From contig NZ_JADLRJ010000004.1 of assembly GCF_015477355.1 (NCBI RefSeq), forward strand, positions 248,001 through 312,000: 64,000 bases of DNA, read 5' to 3'. Position 1 is the stretch's first letter; every line of letters begins with the position of its first letter. The position numbers were made by a program, and so were the translations under genes. This stretch comes from Nocardia blacklockiae (GTDB lineage Bacteria; Actinomycetota; Actinomycetes; Mycobacteriales; Mycobacteriaceae). Shown here one piece after another: positions 51,096-61,086 of this stretch. The notes under the pieces were generated by a model. The model did no database searches. It saw only the letters and a program-made list of their open reading frames with translations, and was not told the DNA's origin.

Positions 51096-52550
51096 TCAGC
51101 TCACGGGTGGCGTACCCTCGCCCGGCAGCACGATACGGATCAGCGCGCCGCCGCGCTCGGATGTGTCGATTGTGATGGTTCCGCCGTGCTTGGTCACGAC
51201 CTGTTTGACGATGGCGAGTCCCAGCCCCGATCCGGGCATCGACCGCGACGCCGTGGTGCGATAGAAACGCTCGAAAACCAGCTCGCGTTCGTCGGGCGGA
51301 ATTCCCGGGCCCGCGTCGTCGACCGCGAATTCCAGTAGCCCGGGCCCGGTTTCGCGCATACTCACCCGGACCTGCGCCCCGACCGGGCTCCATTTCGCCG
51401 CATTGTCCAGCACATTGAGAATCGCCCGCTCCAGCCCGGCCTCGTGGCCGTAGACGAACCACGGTCGCAATTCGGCCGCGAATTCGATGCCGCTGCGGCG
51501 CCGGCGGGCGCGCTCCAGGGCCCGCTCGGCCACCTCACCCAGGTCCACCCGTTCGTAGACGGTCTCCGGCGCGTCCTCGCGGGCCAGGTCCACCAGATCG
51601 CCGACCAGCGTGGACAGTTCCTCGATCTGGGCCATCACGTCCGCGCGCAGCTCGGCCATGTCCTGTTCGGGAATCGGCGGCGCGCCCGGACGCTGGGAGG
51701 CGATCAGCAGTTCCATATTCGTGCGCAGCGAGGTGAGGGGGGTGCGCAGTTCGTGGCCGGCGTCGGCGACCAGGCGGCGCTGCCGCTCCCGGGATTCCGC
51801 GAGTGCGCGCAGCATGGTGTTGAAACTTTCGGTGAGCCGGGCCAATTCGTCGTCGCCGGTCACGGGGATGGGGGTCAGGTCGTCGGTGCGCGCGATGCGC
51901 TCGGTGGCCGCGGTCAGCCGGGCGACGGGCCGTAACCCGGTGCGGCCGACCGCGGTTCCGGCCGCGGCGGCCACCACCACGCCGCAGCCGCCGACCACGA
52001 ACAACAGCCAGGCCAGCCGGTCGAGCACCTGCCGCGTCGGCTGTAATCGCTGCGAGATGATCAGCGTCGCACCGGTTTTCATGCGCTCGGCGAGGACGCG
52101 CTGATTGCCGTAGGTGCGCAGCGAGGAGGTGGACTTGCCGTGCGCCACCGCCAGCTCCGGTTCGCCGATCGGCGGAAGGGTCTGCTGCGGCGGCACATAC
52201 GCCTGCTCCGGGTCCGGATAGATCAGCGCGACGCCGATGTCGTTGGAGTACAGACTGGCGAACTGGAGCACCGGCATCACGCCGTAGGCGTCGAAGTTGT
52301 TGGCGATCATCGCCTCCGCGCGCGCCCGCAGCTGGTTGTCCACATCCGCGTACAGCGCGCGGGCGACCATGGCGTAGGCCGCGATCGAGGTGACCGCCAC
52401 CGCGACCGCGACCACCGAGGCGGCCAGCAGCGTCACCCGCCAGCGCAGGGACACCGAGCGGGTCAGCGGCATCGGCGGCCGCAGCTCGTGCGCGTCGGTC
52501 CCCGGCCGCAGTCCGGCGACGACCGGCCGGCGCGGAACTGTTCTCGCCAC
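51096..52550 (-). CDS. mprB: Sensor histidine kinase MprB
   Basis: A 484-residue kinase: helix 1 (VTLLAASVVAVAVAVTSIAAY), an extracytoplasmic domain (about 60-165), helix 2 (LAWLLFVVGGCGVVVAAAAG), HAMP, then the phospho-acceptor DAGHELRTPLTSLRTNME and the ATP domain with LDNAAKWSP, DAGPGIP and GSGLGLAIVKQV. It senses envelope stress and phosphorylates MprA. The gene follows mprA by 13 bases. Same order as Rv0981-Rv0982. Confidence 0.94.
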   Translation of the reverse strand: MARTVPRRPVVAGLRPGTDAHELRPPMPLTRSVSLRWRVTLLAASVVAVAVAVTSIAAYAMVARALYADVDNQLRARAEAMIANNFDAYGVMPVLQFASLYSNDIGVALIYPDPEQAYVPPQQTLPPIGEPELAVAHGKSTSSLRTYGNQRVLAERMKTGATLIISQRLQPTRQVLDRLAWLLFVVGGCGVVVAAAAGTAVGRTGLRPVARLTAATERIARTDDLTPIPVTGDDELARLTESFNTMLRALAESRERQRRLVADAGHELRTPLTSLRTNMELLIASQRPGAPPIPEQDMAELRADVMAQIEELSTLVGDLVDLAREDAPETVYERVDLGEVAERALERARRRRSGIEFAAELRPWFVYGHEAGLERAILNVLDNAAKWSPVGAQVRVSMRETGPGLLEFAVDDAGPGIPPDERELVFERFYRTTASRSMPGSGLGLAIVKQVVTKHGGTITIDTSERGGALIRIVLPGEGTPPVS

Positions 52551-52563
52551 AACTACGGCACTC

Positions 52564-53253
52564 CTACGGCGGCGTCTCGCGCAGCACGTAGCCGACGCCG
52601 CGCACGGTGTGGATGAGCCGGGGTTCGTTCTCGGCCTCGGTCTTGCGCCGCAGGTAACCGATGTAGACCTCGAGCGCGTTGCCCGAGGTCGGGAAGTCGT
52701 AGCCCCACACCTCCTCGAGGATGCGGCTGCGGGTCAGCACCCGGCGCGGGTTGGCCATCAGCATCTCCAGCAGCGAGAACTCGGTGCGGGTCAGGCTGAT
52801 CGAGCGGTCGCCGCGGGAGACCTCCCTGGTCACCGGGTCCAGCGAGAGATCGGCGAACCGCATCGCCTCCGAGGAGTCGGCGCCCGCGTCGGCGGCGGTG
52901 CGGCGCAGCAGCGCACGCAGCCGGGCCAGCAGTTCCTCCAGCGCGAACGGCTTGGGCAGGTAGTCGTCGGCGCCGGCGTCGAGGCCGGCCACCCGCTCGG
53001 AGACCGAATCGCGCGCGGTGAGAACGAGAATCGGCAGATCGTCACCCGTGCTGCGCAGCCGGCGGCACACCTCGAGGCCGTCCAGGCGGGGCATCATCAC
53101 GTCGAGCACCAGGGCGTCGGGGCGCTGGACGCCCACCCGGTCCAGGGCGTCGACCCCGTCGACGGCCAGATCGACGGAGTAGCCGTTGAAGGTGAGCGAA
53201 CGACGCAGCGATTCGCGCACCGCCCGATCGTCATCGACTACCAGAATGCGCAT
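52564..53253 (-). CDS. mprA: Response regulator MprA
   Basis: A 229-residue OmpR-class regulator. Receiver: DDDRAV acidic pocket, phospho-Asp in [12 protein letters not shown], Lys in [11 protein letters not shown]-terminal winged helix: [44 protein letters not shown] 53253 begins [10 protein letters not shown]; the very long upstream frame is antisense to the conservon kinase. It binds paired TCTCAGTC sites before its own gene and pepD, an autoregulatory stress circuit. Confidence 0.95.
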   Translation of the reverse strand: MRILVVDDDRAVRESLRRSLTFNGYSVDLAVDGVDALDRVGVQRPDALVLDVMMPRLDGLEVCRRLRSTGDDLPILVLTARDSVSERVAGLDAGADDYLPKPFALEELLARLRALLRRTAADAGADSSEAMRFADLSLDPVTREVSRGDRSISLTRTEFSLLEMLMANPRRVLTRSRILEEVWGYDFPTSGNALEVYIGYLRRKTEAENEPRLIHTVRGVGYVLRETPP

Positions 53254-53583
53254 GGCCACCAGTTTGACCGTACCGACTGAGAGTCGACTGAGAAGCAAAC
53301 CCGCGACACGCCGGGTCATACTGCGACGATGTCTTATTGCCGCACCGGCGGGCCGCGAACGGCCGTCCCGAGCGCCCCGAAACATATTGTGGTCAGCAAC
53401 AATCGACTCCCGTGGGTGGGAGTTACGAATTGCCGTGGCTCTTCCCACACGGTATGTTGCGTGCCGTAAAAGAAGACCTCCAGTTGGTTCTGCGCGGGAG
53501 ACACCCCGAGCTTCGGCGGGCATTGCGGTCGGTGCCGCGCCCGGACCGGAGGGCCATGACCAAGCGGAGGCGACACGAGCGGG
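53254..53583. other. Divergent region mprA/conservon kinase
   Basis: 330 bases. The MprA-type box lies at 53275-53293, close to the mprA start. A 47-codon frame from 53329 lacks a ribosome binding site. The rest presumably holds the promoter of the conservon, but no clear -35/-10 pair was recognised. Confidence 0.55.
53275..53293 (-). promoter_or_regulatory. MprA-type box upstream of mprA
   Basis: On the minus strand two TCTCAGTC repeats are separated by three bases (GAC), 22 bases before the mprA ATG. The repeat unit is identical to that before pepD. Autoregulation by MprA is inferred; the same arrangement is known in M. tuberculosis. Confidence 0.87.
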
Positions 53584-56500
53584 ATGGGCACAGCACCGCG
53601 GCCATGGCAGAGCAATCTGTCCAACCTGTCCGTGACGAGCAAGGTCGGCATCGTTCTGTTGCTGCCCGTCATCCTCGCCTCGGTCTTCGCGGTCCTGCGC
53701 ATCAAGACCGAGCTGACCACCATCTCGCAGTTGAACACCGCCGGCGAGCAGGCGCGGATCATCCGGCCGATGCTGGACTACAGTTCGGCCGCCAACCAGC
53801 TCGCCGTCACCGCCGCCAGTGGCGGGCCCGGCACGCGCGGCTCCCAGCAGGCGCTGGACCAGGACGCCGCCCACTTCGACCAGTCCCTGGCGAATCTGCA
53901 GGCGGCGCTGCAGGTGTCGAAGGCCGACAAGCGCGTCACCACGGCGATCACCAACGCGCTGGCGGCCGGGCGCACGCTGCGGGAGAACCGCAACGGCACC
54001 TCGCCCACGCAGATCGGCAAGCAGGCCGACGAGGTCGCCACCCACATCGATACCGCGATCACCGCGCTGCCCACCCCCAAAGAGACCGCCATCGAGCGGT
54101 ATTACGTGCAGATGGGCGTCATCGCCATCGCGCGGCAGATGTTCACCCAGGAACAGCTGTGGATCCTCAGCGGGGAGCTGAGCGACAATCCCGCCCTGAT
54201 CTCGCAGGCGCTGCTGTCCGCCGGCGGTGAGTCCGCCACGATCCACCAGTACGCCGCGGTCTACCCCGAATCGGCGGACCGGCCCGACGTGCTGCTCACC
54301 GCGTTGCAGACCCGCGTCGACGCGCTCAACCAGAACTCGATCGAACCGGTCGACCTGCCCGGCGTCGCGGACTCGCTGCGGACCAGTTCCGAGATCTACA
54401 CCACCTCGATCGACCGGCTGGTCGACCTGATCGACGCCAGCCTGCGGGACAGCCTGACCGAGGCCCGCGGCCAGGTGCTGCGCGATGTGGCCGTGGTGGT
54501 CGTGACCCTGCTGGCGGGTCTGGCGCTGGCGCTCGCGGTGGCGCGGTCGCTGGTCGTCCCGGTGCGGCGGCTGCGGCGCGACGCCCTGCAGGTCGCCCAC
54601 GAGGACCTGCCCGCCGAGCTCGCGGTGGTGCGCAAGGGCGGCGCGACCCCCGAGATCGTCCCGGTCGACGTGCAGACCACCGAGGAGATCGGCCAGCTGG
54701 CCCGCGCGGTCGACGACATGCACCGCCAGGCGCTGCACCTGGCCGCCGACCAGGCCCGCCTGCGCCTGCAGATCAGCAGCATGTTCGAGACGCTGTCGCG
54801 GCGCAGCCAGTCGCTGGTCGAACAGCAGCTGACCCTGATCGAGGATTTGGAGCGCGACGAGGACGACTCGGGCCGGCTGCAGAGCCTGTTCCGCCTGGAC
54901 CACCTGGCCACCCGCATGCGCCGCAACGGCGACAACCTGCTGGTGCTGGCCGGCACCGCGCTGCGGCGCGGGCACCTGCCGCCGGTGCCGCTGTCGGACA
55001 TGCTGTGGAGCGCGGTCTCGCAGGTGGAGGACTATCAGCGAGTCGAGATCGGTTCGGTGCCCGACGGCATCGTCGCCGGTGAGCCGGCCGTCGACATCGA
55101 GCACCTGCTGGCCGAGCTGATCGACAACTCGCTGCGCTACTCCCCGCCCAGCACGCCGGTCGCGGTGTCGGTGACGCGGGCCGTGGACGGCGGCTACCTG
55201 ATCGAGATCACCGACCGCGGCCTGGGCATGTCGGGCGACGATCTGACCGCGATCAACGAGCGGCTGGCGTCCGGTGGCGAGGTCACCGTCGAAACCGCCC
55301 GGCGCATGGGTCTTTTCGTGGTCGGGCGGCTGGCCAAGCGGCACACCATCACCGTCAGCCTGCGTCGCACGTCCTCGATGTCGCACCAGTCGGGCGTCAC
55401 CGCCAGCGTGCATCTGCCGGGGTCGCTGGTCGCGCCGGCGCCGGACGCCGGCCACCCCGTCACCGCGACGTTCACCCCGCCGACCCTCACCGACGAGGAC
55501 TCGGACGCGCCGCAGCGGTACCTGAGCGCGGTGCCGTCCCCGCAACCGGAGGCCGCGCCGTTCGGCACGACCAGCGCGGGCCTGCCCCAGCGCCGCCCGG
55601 CCGAGCCCGCCGAACCGCCCGGCCGCGACGACGACCCGGCCGACTTCTCGTTCGGCACACCGGAATCCGAGTCGAACAGCTGGTCCGCCCCCGCCGCGCA
55701 GTGGCCGCCCCCCTCCGACGCCCCCATCCTGAACATGTGGGCCGACCCCGAGGACGAGCCCGCCGGTGTCGGCGAACGCGGCGACACCGACGATGGTGAC
55801 GACAGCGCTTTCCAGCACCGGGATTTCGAGCACCGCGATTACGGAAACCGCGACTACGGGAACAAAGGCTACGAGAAGCAGGACTACGACAACCAGGGCT
55901 ACGAGGATCGGGACTACGACGACCAGGACTTCGAAGGTCGGAACCACGAAGATCAGGACTACGCCGACGAGCTGGACGACGCCGACGACGAGCCGGGCCT
56001 GACCACCCTCCGCACCGAGCTCCTCCCCCGCCACACCGAGCCCGTCCCGCCTTCCGACACCACGGAATCCGACGCCGACCCACACGGCACCGCCTACCTC
56101 CTGCGCCACACCGAACCGGACCGGCAGCCCGACACCGACACCACGGAATCCGACGCCGACCCGCGCGGCACCGCCTACCTCCTGCGCCACACCGACCCGG
56201 ACACCCGGACCGACACCGACACCCCGGACGAGCCGCCGCACACCACGCTCCTGCCCCGCCGCACCCCGCCGGACACCGGCTCCGACACTCGCGCCCAGGA
56301 CGCGGAATCCCCGCGGACCACGCTTCTCCCGCGCCGCTCCCGGCCCGATCCGGACGCAGCGCCGCAGACCACTTTCCGCTCGAACGGCACGCCGGACGCC
56401 GGGGCGGCCGACGCGGAACCCTCGCACACCGGGTTCCTTCCGCGCCGGTCACCGCACGGCGAGCCCTACACCGAGACTCCTCGTATTTCCGAATCCGCTT

Positions 56501-56868
56501 CGGCCACTGCGGAATCCGCGCCGCAACCGGCCGGGGCGGGCCCGGCCACCCCGATCTACCAGCGCATGGTGTCGGAGTGGCTGGTCGAGCCGTCGTCGAG
56601 CACGCCGGCCGAGATGTGGGCCTCCCCGGCCGACGCGGGCTGGGCCGCCGCCGCGGGCGCCACCCGGCCGGCCACCGCCGACCGAACCAGCGGCGGCCTG
56701 CCGATCCGCCGGCCGGGTGCGCAGCTGGTGCCGGGCGGGCTGCCCCCGTCCGACGCCCCGGCGGCCCCCGATCCCGAGGAGATCCGCAACAACTTGTCCA
56801 GGCATCTGAGTGGTGTCCGCAGCGGACGAGCAGATGCCCAGTACAACGATGACGGAGGCCTATCATGA
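53584..56868 (+). CDS. Conservon sensor kinase CvnA-like (NIT domain)
   Basis: A 1094-residue kinase. Helix 1 ([18 protein letters not shown]), a nitrate/nitrite-sensing NIT-type domain (about 35-295), helix 2 ([17 protein letters not shown]), HAMP, a dimerisation region with [12 protein letters not shown], and an ATPase domain ([28 protein letters not shown]). Residues 640-1090 are disordered and repetitive. It starts a five-gene set with overlapping genes. Conservons control development and metabolism in actinomycetes through a G-protein module. The H-box is present but not canonical, as is usual in this group. Confidence 0.9.
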   Translation: MGTAPRPWQSNLSNLSVTSKVGIVLLLPVILASVFAVLRIKTELTTISQLNTAGEQARIIRPMLDYSSAANQLAVTAASGGPGTRGSQQALDQDAAHFDQSLANLQAALQVSKADKRVTTAITNALAAGRTLRENRNGTSPTQIGKQADEVATHIDTAITALPTPKETAIERYYVQMGVIAIARQMFTQEQLWILSGELSDNPALISQALLSAGGESATIHQYAAVYPESADRPDVLLTALQTRVDALNQNSIEPVDLPGVADSLRTSSEIYTTSIDRLVDLIDASLRDSLTEARGQVLRDVAVVVVTLLAGLALALAVARSLVVPVRRLRRDALQVAHEDLPAELAVVRKGGATPEIVPVDVQTTEEIGQLARAVDDMHRQALHLAADQARLRLQISSMFETLSRRSQSLVEQQLTLIEDLERDEDDSGRLQSLFRLDHLATRMRRNGDNLLVLAGTALRRGHLPPVPLSDMLWSAVSQVEDYQRVEIGSVPDGIVAGEPAVDIEHLLAELIDNSLRYSPPSTPVAVSVTRAVDGGYLIEITDRGLGMSGDDLTAINERLASGGEVTVETARRMGLFVVGRLAKRHTITVSLRRTSSMSHQSGVTASVHLPGSLVAPAPDAGHPVTATFTPPTLTDEDSDAPQRYLSAVPSPQPEAAPFGTTSAGLPQRRPAEPAEPPGRDDDPADFSFGTPESESNSWSAPAAQWPPPSDAPILNMWADPEDEPAGVGERGDTDDGDDSAFQHRDFEHRDYGNRDYGNKGYEKQDYDNQGYEDRDYDDQDFEGRNHEDQDYADELDDADDEPGLTTLRTELLPRHTEPVPPSDTTESDADPHGTAYLLRHTEPDRQPDTDTTESDADPRGTAYLLRHTDPDTRTDTDTPDEPPHTTLLPRRTPPDTGSDTRAQDAESPRTTLLPRRSRPDPDAAPQTTFRSNGTPDAGAADAEPSHTGFLPRRSPHGEPYTETPRISESASATAESAPQPAGAGPATPIYQRMVSEWLVEPSSSTPAEMWASPADAGWAAAAGATRPATADRTSGGLPIRRPGAQLVPGGLPPSDAPAAPDPEEIRNNLSRHLSGVRSGRADAQYNDDGGLS
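56056..56216 (+). repeat. 81-base tandem repeat in the conservon kinase
   Basis: Two nearly identical copies (starts at 56056 and 56137, 81-base period) encode a 27-residue unit containing [20 protein letters not shown]. Weaker copies follow, ending in TTLLPRR-like motifs (to about 56450). It lies in the disordered C-terminal tail. Confidence 0.8.
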
Positions 56869-57269
56869 GCGACACCGAGCAGACCACCGACGAAAACCTC
56901 AACTGGCTGGTCACCCGCTTCACCCGGGAGGTCCCCGGTGTCTCGCACGCGGTGCTGGTCTCGACCGACGGCCTGCTGCAGGCCACCAGCCCCAACCTGC
57001 CGTCGGACCGGGCCGAGCAGCTGTCCGCGGTCACCGCCGGGCTGGCCAGCCTGTCCTCCGGTGCGGCGCAACTGTTCGACGGCGGCAAGGTCATGCAGTC
57101 CGTGGTCGACATGCAGCGCGGGTACCTGCTGGTGATGAGCGTCGGCAACGGCTCGCACCTGGCCGTGCTGGCCAACAAGCAGCACGACATCGGCCGGATC
57201 GGTTACGAGATGGCGCTACTGGTCGATCGGGTCGGGTCGGTCGTGCAGGCCACCGCCCGAGCGATATGA
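56865..57269 (+). CDS. Roadblock/LC7 protein (CvnB-like)
   Basis: A 134-residue protein of the roadblock/LC7 fold, with [20 protein letters not shown] and [20 protein letters not shown]. In conservons CvnB is the small partner that regulates the GTPase. Its ATG overlaps the kinase stop by four bases, and its own stop overlaps the next gene by ATGA. Confidence 0.93.
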   Translation: MSDTEQTTDENLNWLVTRFTREVPGVSHAVLVSTDGLLQATSPNLPSDRAEQLSAVTAGLASLSSGAAQLFDGGKVMQSVVDMQRGYLLVMSVGNGSHLAVLANKQHDIGRIGYEMALLVDRVGSVVQATARAI

Positions 57270-57652
57270 CGAACGCGATGTCCGAGTTTCCCGGGGCCGG
57301 GCCGGGCCGGCCGACCACTCGCGTTCGTCCCTACGCGCTGACCGCGGGGCGCACCCGGCCCGCGGTGGATCTGCCGATGGAAGCGGTGGTGGAGACACTG
57401 CCGTACGCGAACCAATTCGATTGGCCGGTGGGCGATGTGCGCACCGATATTCTGCGGCTCGGCGCCGCCCGCTTGTCCGTCGCCGAGATCGCCGCACACC
57501 TGCAACGTCCGCTCGGCATGGTCCGGGTGGTGATCGGCGATCTGGTTGTCGCCGGAACGCTGCGGGTGTATACCACGCTGAGCGACAATGCGAGCTTCGA
57601 CGAGCGCCGATCCCTGATGGAGAGGACCCTGCGTGGACTTCGTGCCCTCTGA
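57266..57652 (+). CDS. DUF742 protein (CvnC-like)
   Basis: A 128-residue protein with the DUF742 pattern [15 protein letters not shown] in the first third and [20 protein letters not shown] near 75-95, a winged-helix-like element. It is the third conservon component, thought to bridge kinase and G-protein. Start ATG 57266 overlaps the previous stop; its 3' end overlaps the GTPase gene by 20 bases. Confidence 0.92.
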   Translation: MTNAMSEFPGAGPGRPTTRVRPYALTAGRTRPAVDLPMEAVVETLPYANQFDWPVGDVRTDILRLGAARLSVAEIAAHLQRPLGMVRVVIGDLVVAGTLRVYTTLSDNASFDERRSLMERTLRGLRAL

Positions 57653-58241
57653 CGCCGTACCCGACCCCCGGACCGCGTCCACCAAGATCGTGGTGGCCGG
57701 CGGATTCGGTGCGGGGAAGACAACTTTCGTCGGCGCGGTCTCGGAGATCGTGCCGCTGCGCACCGAGGCGATGGTGACCGGCGTCTCCGACGGCATCGAC
57801 GACCTCTCGGCGACCCCGGGCAAGGAAACCACCACCGTCGCCATGGATTTCGGCCGCATCAAGCTGCCGGGGAACCTCACCCTGTACCTGTTCGGCACGC
57901 CCGGGCAGCGCCGGTTCTGGTTCATGTGGGACGACCTGATCCGCGGCGCCATCGGCTCGGTGGTGCTGGTGGACACCCGCCGGCTCGAGGACAGCTTCGC
58001 CGTGGTCGATTTCTTCGAGGCCCGCAAGCTGCCGTTCCTGGTGGCGGTCAACCGTTTTCCCGACGCACCCCGGTTCCCCGCCGGCGAGCTACGCGAGGCG
58101 CTGACCATCCGCGACGACGTGCCGGTCGTCGATCTCGACGCCCGCGACGCGAACGAGGTGCGCAACGCGCTGGCCGCGGTGACCGAGTACGCCATCCGGC
58201 GGCTCACCGACGCGCAGCAGCAGACCGTCGGACAGGGCTGA
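57633..58241 (+). CDS. Small GTPase (CvnD-like)
   Basis: A 202-residue Ras-like GTPase. P-loop GGFGAGKTT (23-31), switch II-like LYLFGTPGQRRFWF, and VAVNRF in the nucleotide-binding strand, with the usual NKxD reduced to NRFPD. CvnD proteins carry the output of conservons. GTG 57633 starts inside the end of the DUF742 gene, so the genes are translationally coupled. Confidence 0.94.
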   Translation: MDFVPSDAVPDPRTASTKIVVAGGFGAGKTTFVGAVSEIVPLRTEAMVTGVSDGIDDLSATPGKETTTVAMDFGRIKLPGNLTLYLFGTPGQRRFWFMWDDLIRGAIGSVVLVDTRRLEDSFAVVDFFEARKLPFLVAVNRFPDAPRFPAGELREALTIRDDVPVVDLDARDANEVRNALAAVTEYAIRRLTDAQQQTVGQG

Positions 58242-58252
58242 GAGGGCCACCG

Positions 58253-59056
58253 GTGCACTACTTCTCGATGGGGTACTGGGTGCTGGGCCTGGCGGTCGGC
58301 CTGTCGTTCGCCGGCGCCGTGGTGGGGCTCGCGTGCGTGCGGCAGTCGACGATGTCGGTGACCGCGCGCTTCCGGCTGGTGTGGCTGACCGCGGCCGCGG
58401 CGTCGCTGGGCGGCGTCGGCACCTGGCTCGCCGTGTACGTGACCATGCTGGGCGTCGAGGTGCCGGTCGGCACGATCCGCTACGACGTGGCCCGCATGGT
58501 GCTCGCGGCCGTGCTCGCCGTCGCGTCGGTGCTGGCGGGCCTGCTCATCGTGGGCCGCACGACCGACCCGGCGCGGCTGGCCGGGGGCACGGCGGCGATG
58601 GGCCTGGGCCTCGGCCTGATGCACTACCTCGGCATGGACGCCATCCGGGTGCAGGGTGCGGTGACGGCGAACTGGGTCTCGGCCGCCGGCGCGACCGCGC
58701 TGGCCGTCGCGATCTCGGCCGGCGTGCTGTGGACGGTCTCGCGATTCCGGTCGCTGCCGGTGCTGACCGGCGTCGCGCTGGTGTTCGCGGCGGCGGTCAC
58801 CGGGCTGCACTACATCGGGCTGGCCGGGATCCGGGTCGAGATCGATCCGGCCGTGCTGGCGCCCGCGGGCGAGGACCTGTTCAGCCTGTTCGTTCCCGTC
58901 TTCGCGGTCGGCACGCTGTCGCTGGCGATCCCGATCACCGCGATCCTGGTGGCGCCGGACCGCAGCCGCTCCCCGCGGCCCACGGTCACCGCGCCCGCCG
59001 ACACTCCGGCCGGGCGGCCCGCGCCGCGCCGCCGCACCCTCGATCCGGTCGGCTGA
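58253..59056 (+). CDS. MHYT-domain membrane sensor
   Basis: A 267-residue protein with about seven membrane helices and repeated MHYT-like motifs: VHYFSMG at the start, MHYLGMD near 123 and LHYIGLA near 184. MHYT domains are proposed to bind copper and sense a diatomic gas. GTG 58253 starts 12 bases after the GTPase stop, so it is a fifth conservon gene. Its C-terminal 35 residues are Pro/Arg-rich. Confidence 0.88.
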   Translation: MHYFSMGYWVLGLAVGLSFAGAVVGLACVRQSTMSVTARFRLVWLTAAAASLGGVGTWLAVYVTMLGVEVPVGTIRYDVARMVLAAVLAVASVLAGLLIVGRTTDPARLAGGTAAMGLGLGLMHYLGMDAIRVQGAVTANWVSAAGATALAVAISAGVLWTVSRFRSLPVLTGVALVFAAAVTGLHYIGLAGIRVEIDPAVLAPAGEDLFSLFVPVFAVGTLSLAIPITAILVAPDRSRSPRPTVTAPADTPAGRPAPRRRTLDPVG

Positions 59057-59069
59057 ATCGGAGCGATGT

Positions 59070-59108
59070 ACTCGGGCCGGACCGCCGTGGTGGCGATCCG
59101 GCCCGAGT
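59070..59108. terminator. Bidirectional hairpin after the conservon
   Basis: ACTCGGGCCGGA and TCCGGCCCGAGT pair perfectly (12 bases), with an inner CGCC/GGCG pair in the loop. It lies between the convergent MHYT gene and the leftward secreted-protein gene. Confidence 0.85.
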
Positions 59109-59169
59109 CGTCGCGCGGCCCCGGCCGCGGCACCAACGTGCAGCGGGAGACGTTGCGGCCCAACATTGC

Positions 59170-59823
59170 TCAGCCCGCGGGCGGCGTGTTGATCCGGTTG
59201 AAGTACTCGATGGCGACCGCGATGCCCGCGACACCGCCGACGGTCACCAGACCGGCCGCGGCGCCCAGCGGCGCGCCGAGCGCGGCACCGGTCAGGCAGC
59301 CGCCGATCCACCCCGGGATGACCAGGAACGGCGTCCCGGCGATCGCGCCCAGCAGGCAGCCGCCGGCCAGGCCGATGACGGTACCGACCAGCGTGCCGAC
59401 ACCGGTGGCGAGGGCGAATTCGGTACCGGCATTGGAGATCGCGTCGTCCATCTCCTCGCGCGAGGCGACGTCGTGCAGCATGGGCGCCGGATGCGCCGCG
59501 GCCGGATCGACGCTCGGGGTCAGGGTGACCTCGTTGGCACCGTCGGCCGCCGCCGCGATCGGGTATTCCAGCCCGTCGCGGAGATAGCTCAGCGGAAAAC
59601 CAGCAACCACGTTTCCGAGGTTGTCTCGCACCTGGAGCTGATTGTTATCGGTGGTCAGCGAGCCCGCGTCGGTCTTGACCACCACCGACTTGTCCACCAC
59701 GTCCGCGGTGTAGTGGATGTCGGGGTTGCCGTCGGCGGCGGGCTGCGCGTAAGACGTCCCGGCGCCGACTCCCAGAGCCGCAATGACCAGCGCGGACGTT
59801 GCGGCGAACTTCCTGAACTTCAT
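59170..59823 (-). CDS. Secreted protein with glycine-rich hydrophobic C-terminus
   Basis: A 217-residue exported protein: signal peptide to about residue 28 (GAGTSYAQP), a beta-rich domain (35-110) with DIHYTADVVDKSVVVKTDAG, and a strongly hydrophobic Gly-rich C-terminal half (GTVIGLAGGCLLGAIAGTPF) that could insert into a membrane. Such proteins are common in Nocardia; I know no function. ATG 59823 is the usual signal-peptide start; GTG 59856, with GGAGG four bases upstream, would add 11 residues. Confidence 0.78.
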   Translation of the reverse strand: MKFRKFAATSALVIAALGVGAGTSYAQPAADGNPDIHYTADVVDKSVVVKTDAGSLTTDNNQLQVRDNLGNVVAGFPLSYLRDGLEYPIAAAADGANEVTLTPSVDPAAAHPAPMLHDVASREEMDDAISNAGTEFALATGVGTLVGTVIGLAGGCLLGAIAGTPFLVIPGWIGGCLTGAALGAPLGAAAGLVTVGGVAGIAVAIEYFNRINTPPAG

Positions 59824-60045
59824 ACCCTCGAACACTTTCTGCAGCAGTTGCGCCACCAACCTCCGGCGCGCAGGCTCGTCGAGAACCCGTCAGTAGGTTC
59901 GCCCTGCCGGATTACGGATTCGTAACAGAATGTGTCGAATGATCGATAGCCGAATCCGAGCGTGTTAGTGAAGCGCAAACACGCCCGGCAAACTCCCCGC
60001 TAGGAACCCTCAGCAATCATTCAGCATATTTTTATGTGAGTTGAA

Positions 60046-60843
60046 TTACTGCGGCATCTCCCCCACTCGCACGGCGGTGTCGATGATCCCGAACGATTCG
60101 CCCTGCGGAGCGACGAGCACGGCCATCCGACCGGCGGGCGAATCGGTCGGGGGCATCATGATCGCCCCGCCCAGTTCGCCGGAGCGGGACACGCCTTCGT
60201 CCACGCCGTCGAACTGGAACCAGGACAGCCAGTAGCTGGGCATCGGCTCGCCGGGCAGCACCGTGTCGTCGTTCATGCCGCCGGCGGCCTCGGTGGCGCC
60301 GGGCGGGGTGAACATCGCGTAGCGCATGGTCGTGCCGTCGCCGAGATCGGTGTAGGTGTATTCGAAGACCTCGGCGTAGAAGCGTTTCGCGGCGTCGAGC
60401 TGCCGGGTGTGCAGTTCGTTCCAGCAGTAGGCGCCGTGCTCGTTGTAGACGGCGGCACCGTTGTGGGCGCGCGCCTGCCAGACCGCGAAGACGGCCCCGA
60501 CGGTGTCGGTGGCGACGAACATCCGCCCGGCGTCGAGCACGTCGAAGGGCGGCACCACCAGTTGCCCGCCGGCCGCGGTCACCGCGGCGGCGCTGAGGTC
60601 GGCATCGGTGACGGCGAGGTAGGTGGTCCAGGCCGCGGGCAGGTCGGCCTGCGGCTTGGGTCCGATGCCGGCGACGGGCCGCCCGTCCCGCATCGCCATC
60701 AGATATCCGGACTCGTCGTCGCCGAGCTGGACGTCCCAGCCGAACAGGCCCGTGTAGAACTCGCTCTCCTTGACCGGATCGTCCACCTGACAGTCCACCC
60801 AGCAGGGGGTTCCTTGCGGCCAAGCGGTATTGCGAACAGGCAT
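60046..60843 (-). CDS. VOC-family (glyoxalase/bleomycin-resistance fold) protein
   Basis: A 265-residue protein with two VOC modules: TPCWVDCQVDDPVKESEFYT near residue 13 and GAYCWNELHTRQLDAAKRFY near 141. Family members bind a metal and act on small molecules or sequester drugs; the metal residues cannot be assigned with certainty. ATG 60843 has GGAG six bases upstream and is preferred over ATG 60849. It is divergent from the DUF1906 gene. Confidence 0.87.
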   Translation of the reverse strand: MPVRNTAWPQGTPCWVDCQVDDPVKESEFYTGLFGWDVQLGDDESGYLMAMRDGRPVAGIGPKPQADLPAAWTTYLAVTDADLSAAAVTAAGGQLVVPPFDVLDAGRMFVATDTVGAVFAVWQARAHNGAAVYNEHGAYCWNELHTRQLDAAKRFYAEVFEYTYTDLGDGTTMRYAMFTPPGATEAAGGMNDDTVLPGEPMPSYWLSWFQFDGVDEGVSRSGELGGAIMMPPTDSPAGRMAVLVAPQGESFGIIDTAVRVGEMPQ

Positions 60844-61086
60844 CGTCATCTCCGTTCGGTGCTTCTCGGTTGCCTGTGGTCGCGCGGGCCGGTGTGCGCG
60901 CCGCGGTGGCGGCCGCCGCCGCGGACAGTGACGCCGATCACACGGCCATCTAGTAGTGAACCAGGCCCGTTCGACCGTGTCCGGAGGTTGGAGAACGAAC
61001 CACGAGGTAGGTCGGCGGCCACGACCACGCGGTTTGTTAGCCGATGCGCCAGCGGGCAGTGACCTGCGCGAATTAGAGTGGTACCC

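Noticed and set aside
49131-51338. 735-codon open frame on the plus strand
   Set aside because: Antisense to pepD, whose protease and PDZ motifs are clear; high GC keeps the opposite frame open.
53329-53472. 47-codon ORF between mprA and the conservon
   Set aside because: No ribosome binding site and no recognisable features.
52564-56427. 1287-codon open frame on the minus strand
   Set aside because: Only its last 230 codons (mprA) are real; the rest is antisense to the conservon kinase and shows low-complexity Gly/Val/Arg without domains.
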